Assembly: GCF_000479005.1 (NCBI RefSeq)
Contig: NZ_AWXC01000041.1
Span: forward strand, 62,001 to 126,000
DNA from: Prevotella sp. BV3P1
Lineage (GTDB): Bacteria; Bacteroidota; Bacteroidia; Bacteroidales; Bacteroidaceae
DNA length: 64,000 bases
Direction: 5' to 3'
Part shown: positions 53,185-62,815 of the stretch, piece after piece
Position numbering within the stretch: the stretch's first letter is position 1
How the letters are laid out: each line of letters opens with the position of its first letter
Notes under the pieces: model-generated
What the model saw: only the letters and a program-made list of their open reading frames with translations
Database searches by the model: none
Told to the model about the DNA's origin: nothing
Translations under genes and position numbers: made by a program

Positions 53185-53233
53185 AACGGCAAGAACCCTT
53201 TGGTACATAGTGTTTCAAAGGGTTCTTGCCGTT
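53185..53233. terminator. Terminator of the division cluster / recO, perfect 18-bp stem
   Basis: AACGGCAAGAACCCTTTG (53185-53202) and its exact reverse complement (53216-53233) with a 13-base loop. In the minus direction it is followed by TTCTTTTTCC. It lies 33 bases beyond the yqeY stop, so it ends the long minus-strand cell-division transcript. Confidence 0.8.
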
Positions 53234-53265
53234 GGGTTCGCAGATGGCGAAATTGAGTTTAAGAA

Positions 53266-53715
53266 TTAGGCGAGCAGCTTTTTAACGATGCCTGAAATGG
53301 TTTTGCCATCAGCTTTGCCAGCCAATTGTTTGTTGGCCATTCCCATAACTTTTCCCATATCCTTCATGCTTGCGGCACCCGTTTGGTCGATAATGGTCTT
53401 GACGATTTTCTCTATTTCGGCTTCCGACAATTGCTCGGGCAGATAACGCTCGATGACCGAAACCTGTGCCAATTCAGCGTCAGCAAGTTCCTGTCGACCT
53501 GCGTCTATGTACGTCTGTGCCGATTCTTTGCCTTGCTTGGCCAGCTTCTGGATAATCTTCAAGGCGTCTGCATCCTCCAATGTATCGTTGGCTCCCGGTG
53601 CTGTTTTGGCCTCGAGGAAAACTTTTTTGATGTTACGCAGCGTGTCAAGTGCTACCTTGTCACGCTCTTTCATTGCGGTTTTGATGTCTTCGTTAACCTT
53701 TTCAAATAGTGCCAT
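53266..53715 (-). CDS. yqeY: GatB/YqeY domain protein
   Basis: 149 residues, normal length. It begins FEKVNEDIKTAMKERDKVAL, with VIERYLPEQLSEAEIEKIV and KDMGKVMGMANKQLAGKADG, the YqeY signatures. The domain is shared with the tail of the amidotransferase GatB, which recognises tRNA, but a free-standing YqeY has no settled function. It starts 53 bases after ftsZ and is the last gene before a strong terminator, so it is probably the last gene of the division cluster. Confidence 0.92.
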   Translation of the reverse strand: MALFEKVNEDIKTAMKERDKVALDTLRNIKKVFLEAKTAPGANDTLEDADALKIIQKLAKQGKESAQTYIDAGRQELADAELAQVSVIERYLPEQLSEAEIEKIVKTIIDQTGAASMKDMGKVMGMANKQLAGKADGKTISGIVKKLLA

Positions 53716-53768
53716 TTGTTTGATGTTTTATTGTATTTGTTGACGAGCTGTCGTCGGTGTATATTGTT

Positions 53769-55100
53769 TCATTCAAAACTGATGAGGCCCTGTATGGGTT
53801 CATTGTTCTCTTTTTGTTCGGGTTCCTTGGGCTCACCCGATGCCTGTTTGCGTATGTCGTCCAGCATCTGACGCGTACGTTTGTAGGTGGGGAAGCTCTC
53901 TACGGCCAGGATAACGTCCTCGTTGTCAAGATCTTCGTTGCTGAAGAGATAGACGTGCGGGTGACGTTTGTATTTAGAGTTTTTCCCATCCTTGTAATAT
54001 TGCTCCTTGCGGTTGATGAGTTGTATCTTTCGTTCTTCCTCTTCGGCCAGGCGCATGGCTTCTTCTTGCGAATGACGTTTGCCGATGTGGCTGTCCATTC
54101 CCTCTACATCGCTGATGCCAAAACCTGTGGCCAAGATGGTTACTTTTACCTTTTTGCCAAGGTCTGGGTCGATGGCGATGCCCCATTTGATTTCAAAGTC
54201 GCTGTCAAAGCGTCCCATGAAGTCGTTCACATCGTTCATTTCCTCCATCATCAGACCGCTGTTGTCATTCTTTTCATTACAGAAGTTGATGCTGAGCAGT
54301 ATCTTTTTGGAGTTGAAGATGTCGTTATCGTTCAGCAGCGGAGAGTTCAATGCGTCCTCGATGGCTGCCTTCACCCGGCCCTCTCCTTCGCCAAAGCCCG
54401 TGCTCATGATGGCCACGCCACCGTCTTTCAGCACCGTTTTCACGTCATTGAAGTCGAGGTTAATCAGTCCGTGGTTGGTGATAATCTCCGCAATGCTCTT
54501 GGCAGCAATGCTCAGAGTGTCGTCGGCTTTGCCGAAAGCGTCGAGTACAGTGAGGTCAGGGTATATCTCTCGCAAGCGTTCGTTGTTAATCACCAGCAAG
54601 GCATCCACATGCTTGGCCATTTCCTCCACGCCGTCTAAGGCTTGGTTAATCTTCTTATCGCCCTCAAAGCGGAAAGGAATGGTGACGATGCCAACGGTCA
54701 AAATGCCTAGTTCCTTGGAGACGCGGGCGATAACCGGAGCGGCTCCTGTACCCGTACCACCGCCCATACCGGCCGTGATAAATGCCATACGGGTACCGTC
54801 GTTGAGCATGTTTTTGATGTCTTCGAGGCTCTCTTCGGCGGCTTGGCGTGCCTTCTCGGGCTTGTTGCCAGCTCCCAATCCTTCTTTGCCGAGCTGCAAG
54901 TGGAAGGGTACCGGACTATCGTTGAGCGCCTGATTGTCGGTGTTGCAGAGCACGAAGGTTACGTCGTGAATACCTTCGCGGTACATGTGGTTGACGGCAT
55001 TGCCACCGCCACCGCCAACACCGATTACCTTGATGATGCTGCTTGCTTTGTCTGGTTCTCCAAAATCGAGAATGTTAGGGGTGTTGATATTGTCTGACAT
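53769..55100 (-). CDS. ftsZ: Cell division GTPase FtsZ
   Basis: 443 residues. Tubulin-like GTPase that forms the Z ring at mid-cell. GTP-binding motifs: IKVIGVGGGGGNAVNHMY near the start and GGGTGTG at 113-119, with NLDFNDVKTVLKDGGVAIMS (T7 loop region) later. The globular part ends near 330. The tail is about 110 residues, charged, with KRHPHVYLFSNEDLDNEDVI, and ends IQGLISFE, not the proteobacterial tail peptide. It lies 51 bases after ftsA. Confidence 0.97.
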   Translation of the reverse strand: MSDNINTPNILDFGEPDKASSIIKVIGVGGGGGNAVNHMYREGIHDVTFVLCNTDNQALNDSPVPFHLQLGKEGLGAGNKPEKARQAAEESLEDIKNMLNDGTRMAFITAGMGGGTGTGAAPVIARVSKELGILTVGIVTIPFRFEGDKKINQALDGVEEMAKHVDALLVINNERLREIYPDLTVLDAFGKADDTLSIAAKSIAEIITNHGLINLDFNDVKTVLKDGGVAIMSTGFGEGEGRVKAAIEDALNSPLLNDNDIFNSKKILLSINFCNEKNDNSGLMMEEMNDVNDFMGRFDSDFEIKWGIAIDPDLGKKVKVTILATGFGISDVEGMDSHIGKRHSQEEAMRLAEEEERKIQLINRKEQYYKDGKNSKYKRHPHVYLFSNEDLDNEDVILAVESFPTYKRTRQMLDDIRKQASGEPKEPEQKENNEPIQGLISFE

Positions 55101-55151
55101 AATTGTAATTCTTAATGGTTCGTTCTTGGGAAGTAGTGATTGGACTGCTGC

Positions 55152-56591
55152 TTATTCTTCCTCTTCGGTTATTTTGCTGGCAAAGTTTTTAATGCTTTTC
55201 CATAATTTGTTGACAGGAGAGTTTTCTCTCTTCTCTTCCGCTATGCGGCGTTGCTCCTCTTCCTGCGCCTTTCGTTCAGCTTCTTCCTGTTCCTCCTTTT
55301 GCTTACGCAGCTGTTCTTTTTCTTCTTCGGTCTGTACAATGCCCGTGCCGGATGTTTCCTTATACGATCGAGGACCTTTGGCTGGTGCGGGCGTTGGTGT
55401 GGTGTGCTTGGGTTCGTTGCTTTGGAATAAGTCGGCAGTAATCTCTTCGCCAGCACAATTGATGTCGCCTTTGACAAGCAATCCCAGGATGGTGTTCATC
55501 GTTCCCGTATGAGCTGTGATCTCTGGGAGGTTGGAATTGATGTTTTGGTTTACAAACTTGGCTATGCGAATCTTCTCCGTTGGGGCTTGGTTGGTAAAGG
55601 CTTTCTCGATATTGGGCATGTTTGAACCGCCGCCTGTAAGGATGATTCCGCCAATGAGTTTGTCGGCATATTCGTTTGGAATCTGATAAAAAACGTTCTC
55701 AATGATTTCCTGTAGGCGCGATTCTACAATCTCGATGAACTTGCGGCTATCAACTTTTCTGTCTTGGTCGATAGGGTATTTCTTGTTGTCATCAATGTCA
55801 CTGTTGTCGGTGTAGGCCGAGGCGTATTTCAATTTCATTTGCTCTGCCTGACTGTCTTCCATCAACAAGGAAGTGATGTCTTTGGTGATGTTCTCGCCAC
55901 CCAATGGGATGACGGCCAGATGGCGCAGGATATTTTTGTAATATACCAGCACGGTTGTGGTGTCAGCACCGAGGTCTATCAGTGCACAGCCAGTTCTTTT
56001 CTCGGTCTCTGTCAATACGGCGTCGGCCAAAGCCAGTGGTGCTAAATATAGTTCGGCAATCTCCACGCCCGCCTTGTTGAGGCATTGGTTGAGGTTTTTG
56101 TAGAACGTTTTGCGCCAAAGTATGTTGAGGAAATTACCCTCCAACCTTGAACAAGGAATGCCAACCGGGTCTAATTGGTACAGCGCGTCAACCTTGTATT
56201 CCTGCGTGGCAGCGTCCAATATCTCTTGTTCTGCATAAGTCATGCTGCGATTGGCATCCATCAGCTCGTTAATCATATCCTGACTAACGACGGTTTCTGC
56301 GGGCAGATCCTTGATGATGACGTTCTTGACGCTGCGGATGCTCTGTCCTCCGACCCCGACATAGACTCGGGCTATGTTGGTTTTGAGCGTAGTTTCCAAC
56401 TTTTTAATGATGTTGGTCAAGCACAATACTGTCTTGTCAATGTTGAAAACTACACCTTTGCGTATGCACGAGGTGGAATCTTCTTTGACAACAGCAAGAA
56501 TGGAGATGCTTCCATCTGAATTCTTTTTTCCTGCAATACCTGTGATTTTTGACGATCCCAGTTCAATAGCTACGATAAATTCCTTTGCCAT
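55152..56591 (-). CDS. ftsA: Cell division protein FtsA
   Basis: 479 residues. Actin-like ATPase that ties FtsZ filaments to the membrane. ATP-site signatures: FIVAIELGSSKITGIAGKKN, GCALIDLGADTTTVLVYY and GGIILTGGGSNMPNIEKAF; the SHS2-type 1C domain sits at about 85-165. After the actin fold (to about 390) comes a long linker and an unusually charged helix (QTEEEKEQLRKQKEEQEEAE and onward, about 415-455). It ends in an amphipathic helix (VNKLWKSIKNFASKI) that should bind the membrane. It lies between ftsQ and ftsZ. Confidence 0.96.
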   Translation of the reverse strand: MAKEFIVAIELGSSKITGIAGKKNSDGSISILAVVKEDSTSCIRKGVVFNIDKTVLCLTNIIKKLETTLKTNIARVYVGVGGQSIRSVKNVIIKDLPAETVVSQDMINELMDANRSMTYAEQEILDAATQEYKVDALYQLDPVGIPCSRLEGNFLNILWRKTFYKNLNQCLNKAGVEIAELYLAPLALADAVLTETEKRTGCALIDLGADTTTVLVYYKNILRHLAVIPLGGENITKDITSLLMEDSQAEQMKLKYASAYTDNSDIDDNKKYPIDQDRKVDSRKFIEIVESRLQEIIENVFYQIPNEYADKLIGGIILTGGGSNMPNIEKAFTNQAPTEKIRIAKFVNQNINSNLPEITAHTGTMNTILGLLVKGDINCAGEEITADLFQSNEPKHTTPTPAPAKGPRSYKETSGTGIVQTEEEKEQLRKQKEEQEEAERKAQEEEQRRIAEEKRENSPVNKLWKSIKNFASKITEEEE

Positions 56592-56653
56592 ACGTTTTTA
56601 TATCTTTATCAAATCTTTTTGTTCGTGTTATGTTCTTTTGTTCTCACATCCGT

Positions 56654-57445
56654 TCAATTGTTTCGTCTTTTGCAGATGATTTGGTTGTCAAACTCCAGGT
56701 TGATGTAAGAATATTTGTTCCATCCCGCTTGTGAAAGGCCATATTTATAGAACTTTTCCAGACGTGTGAGTTTCTGCTTGGTGAAGCTCTCAATCAGCGA
56801 GAACCGTTTCGTTCGGTCATTGTTAGTAGGCAACTGACCCAAATAAATGATGTGGTCACCCACCCTGGGAACCAACTCTATGCCACGATCGGGGAGAACA
56901 TGTATTTGTTCTATCTGGTTTTTCCAGAGCTCGTTGCCCATCAATGCCTTGCTCAGAGCCGACACATAGTGCGTGGCAAACCATTTGTTGATGTAGCCAG
57001 TTGCAATGATAAGGTCGCTCGTGTAACTGGAATTGGGCATGATGGCATCCTTATCATCCAGATAATAGTCGTCACCATTGATCGACTTGATGCGCACGAT
57101 GGGCATTCGTTGCGTGATGCTGATGTTGACATGTCCATTTTGTGTTTTGTAACATTCAGCCGTATTGACAAACGGACTGGTCTTCAACATGTTCTCAATC
57201 TTGCGGACATCCACGTATTTCAATGGCTTTTCCAACGGATAGAGCTTGTGTTTCTCCAGTCGATCCCTGATTTCTGCGGCGTTGATAAAACCATGTTGGG
57301 CCTCGTCTGCAATGTCGATGCTCACCTTTGTGCACACGTTGGCCGTTTCATCAGGCTTGTTGAATGCCGTGAAAGCAAAGACCAGATAGATGCCCAGCAC
57401 CACGTCCAGTACGATGGTTATTATCTTTTTCAGGTTTCTTCTCAC
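56654..57445 (-). CDS. ftsQ: Cell division protein FtsQ
   Basis: 263 residues with a GTG start at 57445 that overlaps the murC stop (GTGA), so the two are translationally coupled. Short cytoplasmic N-terminus, one membrane helix (about 7-27, IITIVLDVVLGIYLVFAFTA), a POTRA-like region (about 45-115; KYVDVRKIENMLKTSPFVN) and a beta domain to the end. It recruits later division proteins at the septum. Sequence is poorly conserved outside Bacteroidetes; position in the cluster makes the call. Confidence 0.88.
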   Translation of the reverse strand: MRRNLKKIITIVLDVVLGIYLVFAFTAFNKPDETANVCTKVSIDIADEAQHGFINAAEIRDRLEKHKLYPLEKPLKYVDVRKIENMLKTSPFVNTAECYKTQNGHVNISITQRMPIVRIKSINGDDYYLDDKDAIMPNSSYTSDLIIATGYINKWFATHYVSALSKALMGNELWKNQIEQIHVLPDRGIELVPRVGDHIIYLGQLPTNNDRTKRFSLIESFTKQKLTRLEKFYKYGLSQAGWNKYSYINLEFDNQIICKRRNN

Positions 57446-58815
57446 TTGCTTTCTATGATCTTAGCCATTTGTGGTACGTAATTATCCAAGTCACCGGCAC
57501 CCAATATCACGAGGACATCGAAGTCGCGTCGCTTCACCAGGTCGAGAACCTCTTCCTTGTGAATCATGCTCTTCTCCTTACAGGTAAGTTCATCGTATAT
57601 CAGTTGTGACGTCACTCCTTTGATGGGTTGCTCGCGAGCGGGATAGATATCGCACAAAATCACTTCGTCCAGCTGGCTCAGCGCTTTGGCGAACTCCTTA
57701 TAGAAGTCTCTGGTTCGGGTGTAAAGATGCGGCTGAAAGATGGCCGTCACCTTGCGATCGTGATACAACTCGCGCAGGCTTTTGGCACTTTGGTATATCT
57801 CCTTTGGGTGATGCGCATAGTCGGAAAGTAGCACATGGCGGTCGTTCTTAATCTTGAAGTCGAACCTTCGCTCCACTCCATGATAGGTAGACATGCCATA
57901 TCGCAGTTCTTCGGCCGTGCAACCATTCAGTTGCGCCATGGCCATGGCAGCCACGCCGTTCTCGATGTTGATGGGAATGGGCTGACCTAATTCTACACCT
58001 TCTACATTTTCCATGGGCGAAATGAAATCGAAAGTGATGTGACCATTTTTAATTTCAATATTCTCTGCATGGAATTCTCCCTTGTCCCTGCTGTAATCAT
58101 AGATGGTTACGCCCTCCTGAACCGCAGGCTTCATTTCCAAATCCCGATGGATAATCAACGCTCCACCTGGCTGAATGAGGGTGGTATAGTGACGGAAACT
58201 CTCCAGATAAGCCTCTTTTGTGCCGTAGATGTCCAGATGGTCGGGGTCGGTGGAGGTGATTACACTCATCCACGGACGCAGCCAATGGAAACTGCGATCG
58301 AATTCATCGGCTTCGATAACGATATAATCACTCGCATCTGACAGAATGTAGTTGGTGCCATAGTTCTTTGAGATGCCGCCGAGAAAGGCATTGCAGTCGA
58401 CATGACTCTGGTGCATGATGTGCGCGCACATGGTGCTGGTGGTGGTCTTGCCGTGCGTTCCTGCAAAGCACAGTCCTTTGTGTGTCTGTGTCAATGTGCC
58501 GAGCACCTGTGCTCGTTTTTGTATCTCAAAGCCGTTTTCCCTGAAGTATTTCAGCTCTTGATGGGTTTCTGGAATGGCGGGTGTGTAGATAACAAGGCAT
58601 GTCTGAGGGTTCTTACATGCATGCGGAATCTCTTCCACACTCTCTTTATAGTGAATGAGCATTCCCTCTTTCTCAAGCTGGTTGGTCAATGCGGAGGGTG
58701 TCTTGTCGTAACCAGCTACCACTACACCTTTATGAATGAAGTAGCGAGCGATGGCACTCATGCCAATGCCGCCAGCCCCTATGAAATAAACCGACTTGAT
58801 TTCTGTTATGTCCAT
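57442..58815 (-). CDS. murC: UDP-N-acetylmuramate-L-alanine ligase MurC
   Basis: 457 residues from the ATG at 58815 (MDITEIKSVYFIGAGGIGMS); a start 22 codons earlier adds a tail not typical of MurC. It adds L-Ala to UDP-MurNAc using ATP, the first step of the stem peptide; cytoplasmic. NAD-like fold at the N-terminus, ATP loop GTHGKTT at 119-125, VIEADEFDRSFHWLRP and LSDYAHHPKEI are Mur-ligase signatures. Downstream ftsQ overlaps by 4 bases. A gap of 123 bases separates it from murG. Confidence 0.96.
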   Translation of the reverse strand: MDITEIKSVYFIGAGGIGMSAIARYFIHKGVVVAGYDKTPSALTNQLEKEGMLIHYKESVEEIPHACKNPQTCLVIYTPAIPETHQELKYFRENGFEIQKRAQVLGTLTQTHKGLCFAGTHGKTTTSTMCAHIMHQSHVDCNAFLGGISKNYGTNYILSDASDYIVIEADEFDRSFHWLRPWMSVITSTDPDHLDIYGTKEAYLESFRHYTTLIQPGGALIIHRDLEMKPAVQEGVTIYDYSRDKGEFHAENIEIKNGHITFDFISPMENVEGVELGQPIPINIENGVAAMAMAQLNGCTAEELRYGMSTYHGVERRFDFKIKNDRHVLLSDYAHHPKEIYQSAKSLRELYHDRKVTAIFQPHLYTRTRDFYKEFAKALSQLDEVILCDIYPAREQPIKGVTSQLIYDELTCKEKSMIHKEEVLDLVKRRDFDVLVILGAGDLDNYVPQMAKIIESK

Positions 58816-58938
58816 TTCTCTTCTCTTCTTTTGTCTTGTGGAGTTATCGAAAGTTACAGGTAACTCGTTCGCTTCGTTCAACGTCGTTTGCGGACGTTAC
58901 CTTTCATGTTCAATGCTTTTCTTTGCCGGCGTTTTTGT

Positions 58939-60051
58939 CTACCGGTGCGTTGCCAGTTTGATGACCTCATCTGCGATGATGTTGGCAGAATGAGGCAATG
59001 CAAGCTTCAAGACGTTCTCGCTCAGCGATGCCAACTTACTGTCGTTCTGTACGGTTTCGATGGCTTGTTGTAGCAACATGTCCTTCGCTTCGGAATCTTT
59101 GACATAGATGGCAGCGTTCTTGTTAACCAAAGCCATGGCGTTCTTCGTTTGATGGTCTTCAGCCACGTTCGGACTGGGGACCAGGATGACGGGCTTGCCA
59201 ATAAGGCAGAACTCGCTGATGGAACTGGCTCCGGCACGGCTTATCACCAAGTCTGCCGCTTTGTAGGCAGCCCCCATGTCGCTGATAAAATCAGTTACGT
59301 GGAGCATGGGCAGTGGGTCTTCCGATTGCAAGGCTTTGGTGATGCCTTCGAAATAATATTTCCCAGTTTGCCAAATAAATTGCACACCACTCGTTCTTAC
59401 CATGTCCAGGTGGCTCATCACGCTCTCGTTAATGGTTCTGGCTCCAAGACTTCCACCTACCAAAAGTATGGTTTTCTTGTCGGGTTCGAGCCCAAACGAC
59501 TTTTTGGCCTCTTGTTGTGTCAAGGCTGTTTGCAACACATTTTGCCGCACAGGGTTGCCTGTCATGATGATTTTGTCGGCTGGAAAGAATCGTTCCATGC
59601 CTTCGTAAGCCACACATATCTTGTCTGCTTTCTTCGCCAACAGCTTGTTGGTCACCCCAGCATACGAGTTTTGCTCCTGTATCAAGCAAGGAATGTGCCG
59701 TTTTGCACAAACGTTCAAGGTGGGGCCACTGGCATATCCACCCACTCCGACAGCGGCCATCGGCTTGAAGTCTTTGATGATGGCCTTAGCCATGCGCTGG
59801 CTTTTCCATATTTTGAACAGCACGAAGATGTTCTTTAACAGGTGTTTGCGGTCGAATCCGCAAATGGGTAGTCCTTTTATCTCGTAGCCAGCTTTGGGCA
59901 CGCGCTCCATTTCCATGCGCCCGATAGCCCCCACAAAGAGTATCTTCGCATCAGGACGCTTTGCCTTGATGGCGTTGGCGATGGAGATGGCAGGAAAGAT
60001 ATGTCCTCCCGTTCCGCCACCACTGACAATAATTCTCAATTCGTTATTCAT
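58939..60051 (-). CDS. murG: Lipid II synthase MurG
   Basis: 370 residues. It transfers GlcNAc from UDP-GlcNAc to lipid I, making lipid II, on the inner face of the membrane. GT28/GT-B signatures: IIVSGGGTGGHIFPAISIAN at the start, AVGVGGYASGPTLNVCAK, and AADLVISRAGASSISEFCLI with LVPSPNVAEDHQTKNAMALV in the C-terminal donor-binding half. Normal length. It follows ftsW with a 94-base gap. Confidence 0.96.
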   Translation of the reverse strand: MNNELRIIVSGGGTGGHIFPAISIANAIKAKRPDAKILFVGAIGRMEMERVPKAGYEIKGLPICGFDRKHLLKNIFVLFKIWKSQRMAKAIIKDFKPMAAVGVGGYASGPTLNVCAKRHIPCLIQEQNSYAGVTNKLLAKKADKICVAYEGMERFFPADKIIMTGNPVRQNVLQTALTQQEAKKSFGLEPDKKTILLVGGSLGARTINESVMSHLDMVRTSGVQFIWQTGKYYFEGITKALQSEDPLPMLHVTDFISDMGAAYKAADLVISRAGASSISEFCLIGKPVILVPSPNVAEDHQTKNAMALVNKNAAIYVKDSEAKDMLLQQAIETVQNDSKLASLSENVLKLALPHSANIIADEVIKLATHR

Positions 60052-60145
60052 CTAACTCAGATGTATTTAATGTACAAAAGTAATCAAAAAATATGTCTTT
60101 TTGTCATATTTCACCATATTTATTTTAAGCCGTTAGCTCATAAGA

Positions 60146-61423
60146 CTATGCTGTCGTGAGCTTTCCGGACATCACCTCGTCATTGTCGGCGTCTGGTTTT
60201 TTCTTGGCCGAACGGCTGACACTGAGTATCGCACCGATGTACACGCAGTTGATGATGGTGGAAGTTCCGCCCTTGCTGATTAGCGGCAGTGGCTGACCCG
60301 TAACGGGAGCAAGCCCCACGGCCACGCACATGTTGAACAAAGCCTGCGTCACCAGCAGCAGAGCCAGTCCCATAGCGAGGAAAGCGGGGAAATTATTTTC
60401 GCAGCGGTTGGCGATGCGTCCGGTTCTAAAGAGCAGGATGATGTACAGCATGGCCACGAAGAATCCGCCGAAAAGTCCCATCTCCTCGATGATGATGGCA
60501 TAGATGAAGTCGGAGAAAGCCTGTGACAGAAAGTCGCGTTCTACCGAGTTTCCCGGTCCCTTACCAATGAAGTTTGACGACACGATGGCAATGTTGGCAT
60601 GCCCTATCTGTGCGTCTTTATCCAAGTCGAATTCCTCCGGAGGGGTCTCTTTGCCAGCCATGAATCGGTCGATGCGCCCTTTCCAGGTGTCAAAGCGGTG
60701 GAACACAGAGCCAAACATGCTGGGATCTTTCTTTTGTTCCACCGTGGCTACCTGTTCAATGTGGTTTGGGTTGGCGTTTTCTTTCTCATGGTCTTTCCCC
60801 ACAACCATTACCAGCGTGAAGACAGTTAGAATCAACAATGTGACCACCCCCAATACCTTCCCAAGGATTTTGCCAGGTACCCGACCGATGATCATCATCA
60901 TGAAGATGACCATACACAGCAACATGGCCGTGGAAAGATTCTCCACCATGATGAGCGGAATGATGAAAGCACTCACGATGAGAATGTATTTAAAGGCGTT
61001 TTTGTCGGCCCCATGCTCGGTTTGCATGGCACTTAGTATCTGTGCGGTGGCTAGTACCAACGCTCCTTTGGCAATTTCGGAGGGCTGAAATTGTATGCCT
61101 ACGATGCTAATCCATCGTTGGGCGCCATTGGTAGACTGTCCTGCCAGTAAAACCGTTATCAGCGTGACGACGGCTATCAGTAGTAGGAAGGGGGTTACAA
61201 TCTTGAAATACTTGCACTTGATGTTGAGGGTTACCACCATGGCAAACACGCCAACGAGCAGGATGCCCGTGTGCTTGAGGATGGGTGCCCAATAGTGTCC
61301 CCCCTTGTAAGTCAGTCCGGCAGAGGCCGAATAGACCTCGATGACCGAAATGATGCAGAGGAAGAAGAAGACCATCCAGATGACCTTGTCTCCCTTGAAG
61401 ATATTTCCTAACGTCTTGTCCAT
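60146..61423 (-). CDS. ftsW: Septal peptidoglycan polymerase FtsW
   Basis: 425 residues, SEDS family, with about ten membrane helices. It polymerises lipid II glycan at the division site with its partner PBP. GAQRWISIVGIQFQPSEIAK is the hallmark; VAVGLAPVTGQPLPLISKGG follows near the C-terminus. A long polar loop (about 220-315, including TWKGRIDRFMAGKETPPEEF) lies in the periplasm. The ATG shares its A with the murD stop TAA, so translation is coupled. Confidence 0.96.
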   Translation of the reverse strand: MDKTLGNIFKGDKVIWMVFFFLCIISVIEVYSASAGLTYKGGHYWAPILKHTGILLVGVFAMVVTLNIKCKYFKIVTPFLLLIAVVTLITVLLAGQSTNGAQRWISIVGIQFQPSEIAKGALVLATAQILSAMQTEHGADKNAFKYILIVSAFIIPLIMVENLSTAMLLCMVIFMMMIIGRVPGKILGKVLGVVTLLILTVFTLVMVVGKDHEKENANPNHIEQVATVEQKKDPSMFGSVFHRFDTWKGRIDRFMAGKETPPEEFDLDKDAQIGHANIAIVSSNFIGKGPGNSVERDFLSQAFSDFIYAIIIEEMGLFGGFFVAMLYIILLFRTGRIANRCENNFPAFLAMGLALLLVTQALFNMCVAVGLAPVTGQPLPLISKGGTSTIINCVYIGAILSVSRSAKKKPDADNDEVMSGKLTTA

Positions 61424-62754
61424 TACAGATTTCTTACCAACGTTTTAAACTGATCGCCCCGATCTTCCATGTTCTTGAACAAATCGAAGCTGGCACAACA
61501 GGGACTGAGCAGCACCGTGTCGCCTGGTTTGGCCAACTCGTAGCATGCCGCCACGCAGTCTTTCATCGAGTGAGTGTCGCGAACCGGGATGCCCAAGTTG
61601 TCGAAATTGTCGTGCAGCTTGCTGTTGTCGGCTCCGAGATATACCAGTGCGACGCACTTTTCTTTCACCAAATCTTTGATTGGGCCATAGTCGTTTCCCT
61701 TATCCTTACCGCCCAGAATGAGGATGGTGGGCGTTCTCATGCTTTCCAGCGCATACCAGCAGGCATCCACATTGGTGGCCTTAGAGTCGTTGATGTACTG
61801 TACGCCGCCCACCTTGCACACCTTCTCCAAACGATGTTCCACGCCAGGGAAGTCGCTGAGGCTCTTCCTGATAACCTCGTTCCTGATGCCTGCGATGTCG
61901 GTGGCGATGCCTGCGGCCAGCGAGTTGTAGATGTTGTGCTTGCCGGTGAGTGACAGTGCCTCCTGTTCCATGTTGAACGGTGTGGGCTTCTCAATGGTGT
62001 ACTCGCCCTCTTCGATGTATCCTATGGAGCCTTTCTCCTTCAGTTCGGAGAAGGGGCATTGCACGGCCTTGATGTCATACTTCTTCAATTCGCGCTTGAT
62101 GATGGGGTCGTCGTTCCAGTAGATGAAGCTGTCTTGCGCGGTCTGGTTCTGTATGATGCGCATCTTGGCATCCACATAGTTCTGCATGCAGTTGTCGTAG
62201 CGATCCAAGTGGTCGGGGGTGATGTTCAGTAGGATGGCGATGTCGGCCTTAAACTTGTACATGTTGTCCAACTGGAACGAGCTCAGCTCGATGATGTAGT
62301 ACTCGTGCGGGTCCTCGGCCACCTGCAGTGCCAGACTGCGCCCGATGTTGCCAGCCAGTCCGGCATCGTATCCAGCCGCCTTGAAAATGTGGTAAATCAG
62401 CGACGTGGTGGTGGTCTTGCCGTTGCTGCCCGTGATGCAAATCATCTTAGAGTGGGTGTAGCGCCCGGCAAACTCTATCTCGCTGATGATGCCGATGCCC
62501 TTTGCCATGGCCTTTTGCACCATCGGAGCCTCTTTCGGGATGCCCGGACTCTTGATGATTTCGTCAGCGTTCAGAATGAGTTCGGGGGTGTGATGCTTCT
62601 CTTCCCATCTAATGTTGTGCTCATCGAGCGTCTTCTTGTATTTGTCTTTGATTTCACCCATGTCAGACACAAATACGTCGAAGCCTTCTTTTTGGGCTAA
62701 GATGGCAGCTCCAACTCCACTCTCTGCTGCTCCGAGAATAACTATTCTTTTCAT
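61423..62754 (-). CDS. murD: UDP-MurNAc-L-Ala-D-Glu ligase MurD
   Basis: 443 residues. It adds D-Glu to UDP-MurNAc-L-Ala with ATP, in the cytoplasm. N-terminal MKRIVILGAAESGVGAAILA, ATP loop GSNGKTT at 109-115, NITPDHLDRYDNCMQNYVDA, and NDSKATNVDACWYALESM are family signatures. Normal length. Its stop overlaps the ftsW start by one base. Upstream lie repeat array E and then mraY. Confidence 0.97.
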   Translation of the reverse strand: MKRIVILGAAESGVGAAILAQKEGFDVFVSDMGEIKDKYKKTLDEHNIRWEEKHHTPELILNADEIIKSPGIPKEAPMVQKAMAKGIGIISEIEFAGRYTHSKMICITGSNGKTTTTSLIYHIFKAAGYDAGLAGNIGRSLALQVAEDPHEYYIIELSSFQLDNMYKFKADIAILLNITPDHLDRYDNCMQNYVDAKMRIIQNQTAQDSFIYWNDDPIIKRELKKYDIKAVQCPFSELKEKGSIGYIEEGEYTIEKPTPFNMEQEALSLTGKHNIYNSLAAGIATDIAGIRNEVIRKSLSDFPGVEHRLEKVCKVGGVQYINDSKATNVDACWYALESMRTPTILILGGKDKGNDYGPIKDLVKEKCVALVYLGADNSKLHDNFDNLGIPVRDTHSMKDCVAACYELAKPGDTVLLSPCCASFDLFKNMEDRGDQFKTLVRNL

Positions 62755-62815
62755 GTTTTCTACTCCTTTTTTTTATTTACTTGCACCCACTAATTTGGCT
62801 GTTGTTATGGTTGCT

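Noticed and set aside
53757..54933. Two long plus-strand frames opposite ftsZ (293 and 284 residues)
   Set aside because: They arise from codon bias of ftsZ; composition is unlike real proteins and no start signal is seen.
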